A DNA stretch of 64,000 nt from Caprimulgus europaeus (GCA_907165065.1 OU015538.1:16383165-16447164), one strand, 5' to 3'. Positions 47,324-64,000 are shown, numbered from the stretch's first letter. A program made the numbers and translations. Notes: a model not told the origin generated them from the letters alone.

Positions 47324-50300
47324 ACACACTTGGTTCTCTTCTATGGCCAAGGAATAAGTTCTTTGTGGATCAAACTACTTGAGAAGCTTAGAGAAAAAGG
47401 GTTTGCTGCTGGGTGCTTCAATGCTCTCTCAAGAAAGCTGCTTTCACCAAGTGAGCACGTTGCATCCATCAGCACATGAATTTGAAGACCATATACCCCA
47501 GTTTCAGTGACTTCTATCTACCAACTGACAGAAACATAATCTTTGGTAAATGATTGATTTAAGCTCATTCTTTTGTATGCCTGCAACAACAACAGATATA
47601 TAGGAAACAATTCATCATTTTCCTTTCAAATAAAATAAAAACTACAGATGTTAGATTTCCAACTGAATAAAAAAACCCAAACTTATTTAGCTAAAGAATG
47701 TGAATACCTCTCTTGTGAAGACATTTTTAAGATTATCTTTTGGTATTATGCAATATCCTGAAAATATAAAATGTTAAAAAACCACTTGTAACAAATTTAT
47801 TGCAGTATATTATTTATAACAGGAGCATGTTATATATACATATTTCAGAATATACAACCCTAAAAGACAGTTTACAGTAACCAAAATGTTTGGGTGTGTT
47901 TTGCCATGGAAACAAAATCCTGAAACACAAAATTTGTGAGTTCCAGCCACATCTACAAACCATTTCATACTGCTTGAAAGAAGGAAAGGAACGCTTGAAA
48001 CATTTCCTTTGGCCCTCACCACTTTCCATATGTCAGTTGTGAATTATGCTTCATAAGGTAAATAACTAGTCAAGAGTGAAGAGATGAGCTGCTCCGGAGC
48101 ACATCCTCAGGCCTGATGGGCTGACTACCTGTCAGATAATGTTGAAAGCAGGATTATGTCTGAAAAGGTTGTCAGACCACAGATTTATCTCTCTAAATCA
48201 AACACTGTATGTTTAGCTAAACTCAGTGAACTTTAACTAATTAGCCCATCATTACAGTTAATTCATACTGAATAATTTTCGAAAGGCTAAATTCAGAGCC
48301 TCTGCTACTTACACACTTAACTTGAAATACAATAGTAAAAGCAAGCTGTTACATGAGAGATGATTTCTTAGAAAAATCATCTGAAAAAACAGCAAATACA
48401 ACCTTTTAACCCTAATTGTTCCAGATGAAGCCTCTTTTACAACAAGATAACATTAACAAAATAACTAAAAATACACATATAAATGTACACAAATACTGAA
48501 GGCACTAAACAAAGATTTTTTGGGGTGTTTTGTTGTTTTGGACTTGTTTTTGGTTTTTAATAAAAAATATTAAATTTTATCTCCAGTTAGAGAGACTTTT
48601 GACAATTTAAAGCTTTGCTTTGCTGAAAATGTCAACAGATTTTTCCAAGTCAGGGATTTTAGCTGCACAAGAAAATTGAAAAATTTAAAATTGTGTTGCA
48701 GATATTACTACTGACATCTGGAGGGCAGAAGCCATTCCAAAACCAGGCACTGGACTACAAGCAAGAAAAGAATTGCCTGTAAGTCTGTTTTTATGTTTTT
48801 CTCTCTCATGATGTAATTTTATCCTCCATTATACTTGACATAGCCAGAATGCCAAAAATTTTTGCAACTTTGGACTGTATCTCCATACAGTGAAGAACAT
48901 CTTCTCTACAGGTTTTATGTTCCATTGGATTGCTTTGTCTTGGAAGGTCTCGTCCTTTCAACTACTTTTCTAACAAGAGCTCTAACAGAAATGCAGTTCC
49001 AACAAACTGCTAAAACAGCTTTGTAAAAGCTTACACATATCCCTAAATTCTCTCCCCTCACTGTTACAAAAATTTCCAACTTTCCAATTCTTTAACAATC
49101 CATTTGAAAAAAAAATTCCTAAGAAGTTTAATTGCAACAGAGAGATTAAAACTGTTCACTCAGACGATACATCGCTACTGCTTAAAAGAAAATCATGATT
49201 GCATTCAGCGAAGAGATATCATCTTTTTCTGAAATGTATGTTCCTTAGTAATAGAGTACATTATTTCAGCAGAAAATAAATATTGAGAAGACTACATAAA
49301 TATAATTCTAGCTCCCTTCAGAGTGGCTATCCATTAGGAGAAGAAATGAAACTTTCAGTAAATCTGCCTTTAACATTTTCACTCTAGTAAGAAGCTGTAG
49401 CCCCTTAATGTTGGATTATTTCTCCCTCTCTCTTTTACTGAGGAGAAAACCCAAATACATTCTCTTGTCTGTCTGCTTAGTCTGACTGACAGCTTCTATA
49501 GACTGACCTAATGAACCTTTCAGCCCAAGAGCCTTCACACATCCCCTGATAAGTGGTGAACTGAAGTTTTACCTTGGGCATTGTCTCGTAAGCCACCAAT
49601 GATATCACTCTAGTTCCAAGGTCTCCAAAAAATCCTCACTGTAAACACTTGAGGAAGATAAGCTCCACTGGGAACGCTGTCAATAAGATTTTTTTTTTCC
49701 TATTATGTTATTTTAGAAATCTGTTCACTTTAAAAAGAAAAAAAAAAATCCTCACAGTAACTGAACATTTTCCCTATTTCAGTGTGATGTCTATTTTTCT
49801 TTGTAACTTCCATTTGTAGGAAAAAAAGCAGAAAGGCTAACATTCTACTCCAGTAATATCCATGGAGATACAGGCACACAGGCACTGTTGAGTTATATAC
49901 CTGACTTATAATTATTTAAATAGAAGCTCCTTCACCAACAAAGGAAATACCTAATGCATTCGCAGAAAATGGAAGAAAAAAATAGAGAAATCACAGAGAA
50001 AATGAGGAGTAAATATAATACAGAGGTAACGAAGAACTCCAGCTCCTTGTTTATCTTTAGACATCCATCTGTAAGACACTGTACAGCACGTATATGGTTT
50101 TAAAATAACAATATTATGATCTTGTATACATCCATGTGATGATAAAAGAGGATGAGCTAATGCACACCCTGATAGATATACTAGTTACAATATCCTCACA
50201 AAATCCTATAGCCTGCGTCACTTTTTCCTCCAAAAAAGAAATCAGCAGTGTAATATGGAGAGATCTTCTACTGAGACAAACACAACAAAGATTATCTTCT

Positions 50301-52279
50301 GCAGTATGTTTCTAAGACGACTAAACAAAACTCTTTCAAGGCTGGGGTCTTGTTTTTGCAGAATATAGATCATTCTAGGATTCTGAATTACAGTTACTCA
50401 AAATATATCACTACTAGAATTATTAATTGAAATCATCCATATCTCACATCTGGTTTTATTCATCAACAAAAATATCTTTAGCCTAATTGTAGCACCCTTT
50501 AAAACATAACAGTGTTCAAACTGAAGCAATCAAGTAATACAAATGGATTACAATTAACTAGCATTGATAGTTTTTAGGATGAGCATGCAATTTTGGAACT
50601 ACATATATTACAAACCTAACAGCTGAGCTACATTATGTTGAGGCAATAAGGGGCAATAATTAGTGGAACCACCTGTGCTACAGTTACAAAAATGTAACAG
50701 AGATGGGGACATGAAGTTGTGTTAAAAATGTTGATTGACCAGGTCTCAATATGCTCCTTGAAATTTAAACTTGCCTGCAGCACAACAGTAGGAAACATAA
50801 CGTGACAAAGTGCATTGCCATGCAAAGGCAGGCCCGTAGTCTTTGAAGCCAAATATATTATGAATTAATGGCCAAAAACGCTTTCTAGAAAGATGAAAAA
50901 AAATCATAGCACAAAGCTAGACAACAACTTGCCAATACACAAAATATCTTCCTAAAATTATCTTCTCCAAAATTCTTAAAGCATAAAAGCAATTGAATTC
51001 AGGCCGAGCTGGTATTACAAAAATCTATATCCCCAAATTGGCAAAATTTTCCACTTGCAATAAGCTATAAAGATCAAAGAATGTTTTTTGGTAGCATGCC
51101 TCTAATTAACATCATAATAATAGCAATACTTTAAGCATAGAAAAAAATAACACAGATCATATAAAGTCTTATCTATAACTCTAATTAAGACTAGTTTGCT
51201 TCCTCAGCTAAACTATTCTACTTTTTCACAGGCAAATTCTTCTGTTTCATGGTATTTTCTGTTGTCTGTCATTGACTTCCATTCTTTGATCTTGTATTTG
51301 CAATAGTATTCTCCAATTCAGTAGCTTAATCATTCATTACAGTATGCTAAAAATACGTTAAAAATTGCTTTTTTGCATGAAAATCTTAAGAGGAACATCT
51401 AAACTTGACCAGTATCACATAACTTACAGCATATTTCCATCAGAAATTATTAATGTTTGTCTAGAAACAGTCTTCTGTAAAAATTAAGCTAATGAGAATT
51501 ACCCAAGTCAGTGAAGAGAGTAAAATATTGACAGACACGTGTTTATAAGGGACCAATTAATACACCTAAACTTCTCAGCTCTCCCAAATACTAACCTACT
51601 GAATGTTATGTAGAACGAAAACCTTGGGGCAGAAGTTAGCTTCTTCCCTGTTGGTGAAACTTTTGAGAAGAAAAAAATAGTACTACCCTCAAATCAGTCT
51701 CGGCTGAGTTATCTAAAAAAGGCATTTAACCAACTGCTGAAGGTGGCCATTACAAAGACAGCATCAAACCCACCTACCATGCAATAAGTCTCAACAAGGT
51801 ATGCAAGGAACAAGCTGAACACAAATAAACCAAGATTTCTCTTTCTCTGCAAGAAATAAGCAAGACACTGAAGCTATAAGGAGACAGAAACATGGGCCAC
51901 TCCAGAGGGGAAAAGGATGCAATGTGCAGCAATTGCCCAGGGTTGTGACAAGTACAGAATCCAGCAAGTCTCGTAACTGCTGCAGTTAGACACAACGGTG
52001 CCTGTCCCAGGTATTTCTGTCACTTGCTCTGACATTTGCCCCCCAGTAAGGACTTTTGCTCTGTTCAGAATAAGCAAGCTCATTATCTAGAACAATTCCA
52101 TCAACCAATGAGTAACTCCACCTGATTTTACAGATACACACACACAGAGTAACATTTTCAATTCCTTACAATCTTCTTTTTCCCCTTTAAACACTGTACT
52201 GACAGAATTTCATGCCATGCTTAAGAATGTTATATGTTGCATATGATCCTTTCTGAAATTGAAAGTGATTCTCTATTTT

Positions 52280-52576
52280 CACAGAATCATGGAACAGTTG
52301 GGGTTGGAAGGAGTCTTTAAAGCCCATCTAGTCCAACCCTCTGCCATGAGCACTAGGTCAGATTGCTCAGATCCCCATCCAGCCTGACCTTGAATGATTC
52401 CAGGGACAGGGCATCTACCACCTCTCTGGGCAACCTGTGCCAGTGTTTCACCACCCTCATGGTAAAAATTTCTTCCTTATATTTAGTCTGAATCTACCCT
52501 ACTTCAGTTTAAAACTATTACTCCCTGTCCTATTGCAACAGGCCCTACAAAAAAGTCTGTCCTCCAACACGTAGGT
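52280..52576 (-). mobile_element. CR1 LINE, 5'-truncated 3' end, minus strand
   Basis: On the plus strand this begins cacagaatcatggaacagtt, then ggggttggaaggagtc, then catctagtccaaccctctgc and continues with gacagggcatctaccacctc and gcaacctgtgccagtgt. This is the reverse complement of the CR1 3' end, so the element lies on the minus strand with its 3' end at the low coordinate, in the same sense as DIAPH2. It is about 300 bp and moderately diverged. Confidence 0.92.
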
Positions 52577-54839
52577 AGTTTGAATGTTTCCCTTGATAGC
52601 TGAGAACTACACAGTTCTATGTTTTGAATATTTCAACTTTTTTCTTTCCAAGTATTTCTGTATACAAAAATGCAGTAAATTAGGAATATCACAAAGGCAT
52701 TTTTCTAGTTTCATTGTAATTATAAACCATCATTCCATGCTAAGCCCCAAGAAAACTTACATGTAAAACATGTAAAACAAATGCTGGATTCTTACAAGAC
52801 TGACTAAAAAGAGGACACTACTTAATGCTTTTTTAACTTATTTTCTTGATACACATACACATTTTTTTTACTCCTTCAACTATTAATAAAGAAAACAAAA
52901 GAAATGCTATTGGGAATTTTGCAAACAGATGAACTTGTCTTTGCTACACTGCAGGACAATCAGAAGCCAACCTAATTGCGTTAGTGCAGCATTTCAGAAC
53001 CTCCAAAGATCTCTACTGGGCTGGGATCAGCACTGCCTTAGCCAAATCTAAAGGGCGTTTAGAAAACTGACTGGTAGTTGGCTGGCTTCAGAACGGCTGG
53101 CTGCTCAGCCTGCTTCTGTCTGCAACATACTCTGGACTTATTACAGCTTGTGGCACGAAGAAGAGGCCCTCTAGAGAGACAAATAAAGGTTTGGGCTAGC
53201 CACGAAGTGAAACTGAATCACTGAATTTATTACAAGCTTTAAAGTAGAAAAAAAAAGCTGCCAGAGCAAGACTGTTCTTTCAGCACCAGTGCTAGGCTAG
53301 GCTGGCTGTGAGAGATGGCAGAACTATGGCATTTGTTTCCTCATCTGATGAATGATGGAAGGTGGAATAGTGCCCACTTCTGCAAAAAGCTTTCAGATTT
53401 TCAGATAAAGACAACACAAGGAATACAAAGTAAAACCACCAATAACCTCTTTTAAACCCATTACTTGTTTGACTTCCAACACAGAGAGGTGAGGCAGGAA
53501 TCCATTAGACTGCTATTAACAAACCGTTTGCCAGGTGAGAAGTTTAAAATATTGAGAACCTACTGTAATTGAAAAATAAAAGACTATGGTTTCAGGGTAA
53601 AAGTACTTCAGATAAAGTACTGTAAACATGTATGAACACCTTGCTGGAGAAAGCGGTTAAGAAAGACAGTACAGCACATTCAACTGTTCAACTCACCTTG
53701 ACTTTTTTTTTTTTTTTGAGAATCAGGGACAAAAAATGTAAAAAATAGGGAAGCAATTATTTTTTAATACTCTTGCTAATACTTTGGTAAAAAAAAAAAA
53801 GCAAAGTTGGTGAGTTACATTGTCAAGTCCATATGTAGTGTCTCTCTACTCCATTCTCTTGGCAGAGCTTTTCTATCATTTTTAGAATTTTTTTTAGCCT
53901 CTTTCTCCAACAGGGGCTGCTGGCCTGTACCTGTGCCTCTGTCATTGGACACCCTGCCCTAGATCCTTAATTTAACCTGTCACAGATGATCAAACTAAAA
54001 TCATCAATAAGGTAAAAAAGAGTTATGGCAATATACAGAAACTGAGATTCCGCTTCTCACACAAGGACATCACTGCCTAACTACTAATATGTGTCTACTG
54101 CTAAGAGGATATCAGTACTTTGCAACTAACCTCTGTTATTTTGAGTATGATGAGCAGAGTATCTTATTTCTTCCTGATAATGCAAAAAGAAAATTAGAAT
54201 TTCCATTATTTGTTCTGTTACATCATGACCCACAGGGTGAATATTGTCTTTGCAGAAAGTAAACTAATTAAGCTGTTACAGTCAAGATAACAACCCAAAA
54301 CAGTCTCTCTGTGCTGAGATTAGAGGTCTGTCAATTCTACACTATGTATCTAAACCAGGATGGAACAGAAAGCATCCCTAACTGCAAAATAACCATTTTG
54401 ACCTAATGTCAGTTAAATTGATGCTACCAAGTCATACACTGCAACAGTGATTTTCTTCCCTTTCCTTTACATTCATTATGTGTATATATAAAATATCAAA
54501 GCCAATGCACATTGCCTCAGTAAACAGTACTGCAGTAGAAAATTTTTCAAATACAAGTGTTTCACAGTAATTGCACGATAACAACGCCAGTGCTGACAAA
54601 GAAAATTCAAATGTCCAAATGCAAATCAAGTTAGCCTTGCAAATCATTCATTACTACTCATGTAGCTGGTAAATGAATGCATGAATATCTTTTCTCTGTG
54701 TGAAAGTAGTTTCTCTAACTTCAGCTACCACATAGAGATGAAGCCAAAATTCAGCTATCCTTCTCTAGAAATGTAGGCCTTAACATCTAACAAGACATAC
54801 TTCATTAAAATAGAACAGTTTTCAGATTCAGTGTGAATT

Positions 54840-54858
54840 AAAAAAAAAAAAAAAAAAA
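54840..54858 (+). repeat. Poly-A tract (A19)
   Basis: An uninterrupted A run after gtgtgaatt. No identifiable retroposon body or target-site duplication is visible around it. Confidence 0.85.
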
Positions 54859-57800
54859 GAATTGTGACTGACTTCCAACTCATACAAAATGATTCACTCT
54901 ACCACGTGAACTTGGCAGCCTCCTTCAGGATTACTCTTTTTGAGAGGCTGGTTACTATGAACAATTCTCTGGTTCTCAAAAAAGCTTTGTTTTAGTTCTA
55001 AAAATGTATTTCACAACATAGATCATTCAAAAAGGATTTTGGAATTCTAAAGGCTTTTAAGAGCTTCAGCAGCAACTGTGCCAAGACAACTCTCAGAGAA
55101 AGAAACTCCATCATATACACTCTATATGACTCTATAGCTGCTCTGGGTACCTGCAGAGTCCTGTGATGAAACAGACAAAAACAACTTTAAAGAAATAAAT
55201 ATAATAGTCAGCTTCAATGTCTGAAGCAACTGGCTGGCATAAACTTGGATGTTGTATGATGCCACTTAAAATATCATGAGGCTGCAGAATAATCCTCAGT
55301 ACTTCCATGTAATTTTCATCATCGTTACTGGGCAATGTGTTTTTACTTCAAAAGGAAATGGCCAGTCACAAAAAATTAGAACTTTAGAATCAATCTTCAA
55401 TACTTGCTCCAGGGAAGGGTAATTTACACCGTAACACAGGTGAAAATTTTTCAAATGTATATAATTTCTGATTTTTTGTCTTTATGTCCATATACTTATT
55501 GGTCATGAGGTGTTTTCAGAGCCTCTTCAGTTCCTTTTCTCTCTCTTTTTCACCACTTCTGCTTCCACCTACTTGTAAGTAGAGTTCCTCTGAAAGGCCA
55601 AGTAAAACCTCTGCATACTATGCTGTTCTTTCGTGCTAAGCCACCAGAATAATATATTACCTAATATTACTCCTTTAATTACAAAAATCATAAGCCAAAA
55701 TGCATACACCATAAAAACAGATTAAACCACAAATACCTATTTTTAAATAGCTTTGAGACTGTTTATGGAGCTCTCTGGACTAAAGTAATTTGCTAAGACT
55801 CGATTTGAATGGTGCTGCACGTAGATTTTCCTTGTATAACCCATATTTATATTTAGAAGTAAAAAGCAAACAAATCTCACAATAATCCCTTGATAACAAA
55901 ACCAGTAAATTTATTATTGGTGATTCTTGTTTGGCTTTTGCTATTATAGTTGTGATAATTCTAAAGCACTTAGATCACACATGTAAGTCTCAGTAGTCCA
56001 CGATTCCTGACTGTAAGCAAAAACCCGTTATATAACTGAGGTAGCAAACATGCTTTTAAATACTCAGCTTCTGAAAGTAAAATAACAAAAAATTAAGAGA
56101 CACTAGCTGAACATAGCAATAGGAATATTAGTCCTTTACCATGGGATGTTCAAAAAGATGACTAAATACATTTAAAATACATACTCTTTTTAAACTTGAG
56201 ACCTGTATTTTTATAGCCCATTAAGGATATTTCTAACTTCCTAACAGATACTTAATGATAAAGATAACAACACACAGTTCAACTGAAAGACAGCAAACAA
56301 GGCTATTCAAAAACCATCTTAGTTGAGCACAAATCACGATCTGCTAAAAGTGTACCTACCACATTTTTGGTTTTTAACACAAATAAGTCTTCTCATCAAT
56401 TCACAGACATGTCAAAAATCAGTTTATTTACAAAACTGTCACATACAAAATGATTCAGGATGCTTTCACTAAAGCAGACATGCTTTGACTGAAGATTTCT
56501 GCCTTCTAGGTACATAAGGATTGTGCACCCAGAAACCTTACACTCAAGAATTTATTTAATACAATCAATGCAAAGGTAAACATAGAATTCAGTTTTTAAT
56601 TTTAAGCATAGCTATGTCTTAAGTAGGAGACACAAAATTCCTACACAATAACCTTCTTATTAGAATTCTGATGAACTTAAATCTAAAATATGCACCTGCT
56701 TTTAAAAACATTGTTAAGAAAGCATATTTTAAATTAAAGGAAGTGCCTGAATGCCATCTGAGGAATATCAAAAGTCATTAAAAAGTAGTAATATTCTGTT
56801 GTCTCAACGGCTTTTTATCTTGCAGAAGTTAAACAAGTGGTGGCAGCACTTCAGATGGCTTGCATAGAATATTCAAATTAGACATTGACAGTGAACAAGG
56901 GAGGTTTATTCTTTCCCTTTCGCTCTCAAGGTGTACTGCTAATACAGCAATAGTAATGACAGTGTAGCAACTCTTAATAACATCAAATTCACAAGTTCCT
57001 AAATTGTGCCTCCTATTCATCTCAATGTACTGATGTGATTTTGATGCATGGATTAAAACAACCCAAAATGTGTACTAACAGACCACATGAAATACTTGAT
57101 TAATATACTTTACACTGAAATCTAAAGCAGAAGGAACCTGCATGTGTGTTCCTTATAGCCATGCTTTCCCAATACAGAAAAACTACAGAAATAACAGCAC
57201 ACATTGCCACAGCAGTTGCAATATTTTGGATATATAAGAGGGGGCACTAGTTATTAACATTTCTGAAAAAATTAATCTTCAATTCCATTGCAAAAAATTT
57301 AGCGGCTTAACAGAAAGAACCCTAGCAGAATAGTTAGCTCTGTGCAGAAATTTGCTTAAACTAATATTAGAAGGAAAATATTCCTGAATCAGGCTTCTTT
57401 AATAATATCATATCCTAAGGCCAGGAAAAAAGGTCAGGGATAATTGGTGCAACAGTAGTGCTGGACACACATTTTAAACTGGTACCATGTGAAGAATGCT
57501 ACCTAATACTGAGCTTTATTACACTCTCATTTCAATATTAGCAAACTTGCAAAATGCAAGTATATTTTTGGAAGATGAAGCAACATTTCTAGAAGCTGAT
57601 TTCTAATTATGATGTTATATCCTCTATAAGCAAAGCAATACATTGAAAGGACAAACTCTATACTTAAAATCCAGTAGCAAGAAACAATAAAGATACAGTA
57701 ATAAAGTTAGGAGGAAGAAACCACATAGAAACTTTTTTCACACTGAAAAGTCTATGTAACAAAGAAAACTTAAGAGCACAATTAAATGGAAAACTGGAGG

Positions 57801-59444
57801 AGGACGACAGGAATTTTTTATTACTTCCATGACCTGATAACAAAAAGATTTTACCGGAAAAGCCTACAGTTATGATGCAACTCATTAAAGTTCAGCTTTT
57901 AATTTACAGGCTTAGCAAACAAACATAAACAATGCAGTTAACCATATTTTAAATGAGTTCTACTTTTCCAAACCTGTCTGTAAACTTCACTAAAATATTT
58001 TTGCCTAGTAGGAAAACTGTGACATTGAGTAGTTTCCCCTGTGTAAGGCTGCAGCTCTAGATGAGCAGAGCACCACTCCCTTCCTGTCTCCATCTCTTAT
58101 TCTTGGAATATTTTAGAGACAGGATCACGTGAGTACAAATATGTGCTACGAGGTACAGCAGTGACCTTTGTAAAACAGGCTAACTGAACAGGTATCTTTG
58201 GTAGAATGGCACTCTTCTGGGGTATTTCTAGATAGTTCTACAGTAATTGGAGCTCTGTTATTCAGATGAAATGATCCCTCCTATATCCAACCTACTCACC
58301 TAAAGCCAGCAGTGAATACAGAGGCTTTTCTTTTGTTAAGTTATGGTTGTTTTTTTTTTTATTTTCAGGCAAACTGATCAACAACATTACTAGTAGTGAT
58401 GCTGCTGTTTGCTCCTTTGAGTTAAATTTACCCTGTGAAACCACTGGAAGAAAATACAACAAAAGCCAAACTTTCATGGTCTACTGGTTGTAACCACTGA
58501 GAGGGCTGTAACCTTCTATAGTTTTCTTTTTCACCCTGAATAAGTGATAGAATAAGCAAGTTTGCAACAAGACGGATTTTGAGTACATAAATGAAAATGA
58601 ACACAAGTTAATTTACTGCAATGCTGTGCAGTTTTTTGTTGCATTTTCTGAGGAGTTTGTGGGTTTTTTTAGTTCATTTGGGTTTCAGGCATTCTGTAGG
58701 GGCTACCTGTTAGCAAGCAATTCATAAAACTGCAAAAAGTAAGCAAGCCAAACTCGTTTTTTTCTCCTTACTAGATTTAAAGTATCAGCCACAAGTGACA
58801 CACAAAAACGAAATCTGTGTCCAAACAGGCAGAAAACAACATTTTTTTTTCTCAGACTATAACAGCTACTCAAATTCAAGCTCAAAACTTTGCTGTACAA
58901 GTCTAACTTCCAAAATAGCAGCACCTTTTAACTCCCCCCCATGTTAAGAATACATGCTGATTACAGAGACAGTGCAGCAAACTACCAATAAGGTACAGAA
59001 AGTCTTACATCGTGCACCGTGTATACACAGTACCATACCATTTGCTACACACTTGCCAATCACAACCACATGACCAGCAAGCCCAGAAATCCCTTATCTT
59101 GTTCTGTCCATAGCTTTTTATTTACTTTTTTATCCTTCAGCTGAACTATAGGAGGCATGGAGTTAACTTTTTACTGAAATTTCACTGGATTAAACTTTCC
59201 AGAACACACAGAGTTTGCTTACAGTACCAATGTCCCTTCAATTGTTTAAGGAGGGATATGGAAGTTTGTAAACATGGTCCCTGCTTTTTTAATGCTATAG
59301 TTCACTGCTTAGAGATGTCATAGCCAGAGCTTTAACCAGTCTTCTGGTTTCTAGACAAGCTACTGACTAGATGTCATGAATGCTCCTAAATGACAAGAGA
59401 AAATTTACATAATAGTTTAATCAGTTTAATAACTGTGACTAACA

Positions 59445-59450
59445 TTTATT
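59445..59450 (-). terminator. Candidate polyadenylation signal for the alternative terminal exon
   Basis: AATAAA on the minus strand, about 250 bases after the TAA of the candidate exon at 59703-59839. It would define an exon of roughly 400 bases. The hexamer is frequent here by chance. Confidence 0.2.
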
Positions 59451-59702
59451 GCCTCTTGACTAAATTTTTAGGTACCTCCTGAAAAGTACATAATGGTCTT
59501 AGCCACTTATGAGAAGACTTACAGTTGGACACAGACTGGAAATGGATTACCTAAATCTTTTCTCACAGGAAGTTCCTCAAAGTCAATCAACTCCTTAAAT
59601 TTAAAAGCCAGACCCCACTAGCATATAAAGCATCACAACGAAGTTTTAAACACACAGAAGTCAAAGTGACCACACGAAAAAGAAGAGTAATAAAGGGGAT
59701 TT

Positions 59703-59839
59703 TTAATTAGCTCTGCTCCCTGTTTTTGCAGAAGAGCCACTGGTTTTGGACCTGGGTTCAATCATCTTGTTAGCTTTCTCAGCTGCAGCAGATTTTGTGC
59801 AATCTCCTTTGGTCCCTGGGAAGCTTTTCTTTGTCACCA
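59703..59839 (-). CDS. DIAPH2: Candidate alternative DIAPH2 terminal exon
   Basis: This is not an annotated call but a candidate. On the minus strand the sequence tttgttacccag ends in an AG acceptor at 59841-59840. Starting at 59839, the two bases TG complete a GTG Val codon with the G carried from the DAD exon. The frame then stays open for 44 further codons to a TAA at 59705-59703. The tail is rich in Lys, Ser, Thr and Ala, including KSAAAEKANKMIEPRSK and a final GSRAN. The segment is clearly richer in G+C than the intron around it, and an AATAAA lies about 250 bases further on at 59450-59445. Human DIAPH2 is known to make isoforms with different C-termini, so an alternative last exon is reasonable, but I cannot match this tail to any known one. 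The polypyrimidine tract is only moderate, and the segment could be a chance open frame or a decayed element. Confidence 0.35.
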
Positions 59840-60684
59840 CTGGGTAACAAATCTCTCCTCAAGCCACAACACAAAGATACCATCTCTCACATTGATATTT
59901 CTCAAGATATGGATAAAAATATATTTTGATCGAGGAGTTCTTCAGTTCTGATCTGAGAGCAGAAAAAAGCTCTGAATTAAGAATGATACTGGAACTGTAG
60001 CAGAATTAATTTCCTAGTAAGAACGATTTATGTAGCTTATTTTTATTTTTTCCATAAGATGAGGCACATGGCAAAGTAAAAAATAATTATAGACCAAAAG
60101 TAAATGCATTTCGCAAAGTGTTTGCAACTGACATACCACAAACAGGGGAAAAGTGAACAGGGGAAACACTGCAGTTGCTCATGCTTTCTCAAAACCTCAA
60201 AAATGCACGAATAATAATTGTTCAGATTACACCTGTCAATCAGACTAAATTCAGTACAATATTATTGTCTCCCTCAAGAAAGTGACGCTCCTTCATCGCA
60301 ACTGGACTTTTATAACTACATACACTATAACTTCCAACCAAACCAGAACATATCTAAGACAAGTGCTTGAAAAAGACTATCAGCTGAATGCCAAACTCGT
60401 ATTGCTGTAAGAAGCTAATACTTTTCACAGCACCATCTACAACAAATTAATTATACTTATGGTTTTAAAAATTAAGACGAACATACTTTGTGCAGCAACA
60501 TGTCAAGTGTCATCAGAAGCCCTTGCCATATCTTGGAGCCCATAGTTATCTGAAGATAGAGCTATCAAGTTAAGAATCCATGATCAGAAAAAGCATGCTG
60601 AGTTTTCACAGTAGCTCAATGGTTTCCAGTGAAAACTGTTGTAAATCTTTGCAAAACAACTTTTGCCCACTCAGTTCATAACTA

Positions 60685-64000
<3,316 letters not shown>

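Larger units (their letters stand above)
40310..52279. other. Intron segment, no gene recognised
   Basis: Intronic DNA with a 9-bp inverted repeat (ctaactcag at 41103-41111 and ctgagttag at 41131-41139), an A19 run at 42964-42982, the AC-rich and TG-rich blocks at 46182-46246 and 47245-47323, and a possible pseudo-exon on the minus strand at 49573-49638. No gene or mobile element was recognised. Confidence 0.5.
52577..59702. other. Intron segment, no gene recognised
   Basis: Intronic DNA with homopolymer runs (T15 at 53703-53717, A12 at 53789-53800, A19 at 54840-54858) and otherwise unique-looking AT-rich sequence. If the candidate exon at 59703-59839 is real, the part down to about 59425 would be its 3' UTR. 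Confidence 0.5.

Overview
The window looks like nuclear DNA from a bird, or less likely another sauropsid. It is AT-rich and almost entirely non-coding, with sparse interspersed repeats. The only repeats I recognise are a few 5'-truncated CR1 LINE 3' ends, the characteristic avian retroposon. There are no bacterial or viral genes, operons, CRISPR arrays or tRNA/rRNA genes that I can see.

The one gene I can support is the 3' end of DIAPH2 (diaphanous-related formin 2), transcribed on the minus strand from high to low coordinates. Two coding exons are present. The first, 60708-60803, encodes the Diaphanous autoregulatory domain ([17 protein letters not shown] followed by basic RDRRKR). The second, 8580-8644, encodes the short C-terminal tail (DNRRV...ERSRSRHNG...) and the stop codon. 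Both have good splice signals and join in frame at a phase-1 junction. The tail, more than the DAD, is what separates DIAPH2 from DIAPH1 and DIAPH3. The intron between them is about 52 kb and fills most of the window.

Layout from left to right. 1 to about 4034: flank downstream of the gene, with no recognisable gene. About 4035-8579: inferred DIAPH2 3' UTR, with several AATAAA signals (minus strand), a poly-U-rich tract soon after the stop, a CA repeat and an A tract in the mRNA sense. 8580-8644: terminal coding exon. 8645-60707: last intron, holding four CR1 relics (about 9832, 28160, 40022 and 52280), two long poly-C tracts, a compound microsatellite, several inverted repeats and low-complexity AC/TG blocks. 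60708-60803: DAD exon. 60804-64000: part of the preceding intron.

The observation most worth checking is a candidate alternative DIAPH2 terminal exon at 59703-59839, about 0.9 kb after the DAD exon in the direction of transcription. It has an AG acceptor, stays open for 45 codons in exactly the frame set by the DAD-exon donor, and is visibly richer in G+C than its surroundings. It would give DIAPH2 a different Lys/Ser/Ala-rich tail. Most longer open frames elsewhere begin at GTG or TTG and look like chance. I found no evidence of a novel multi-gene system.
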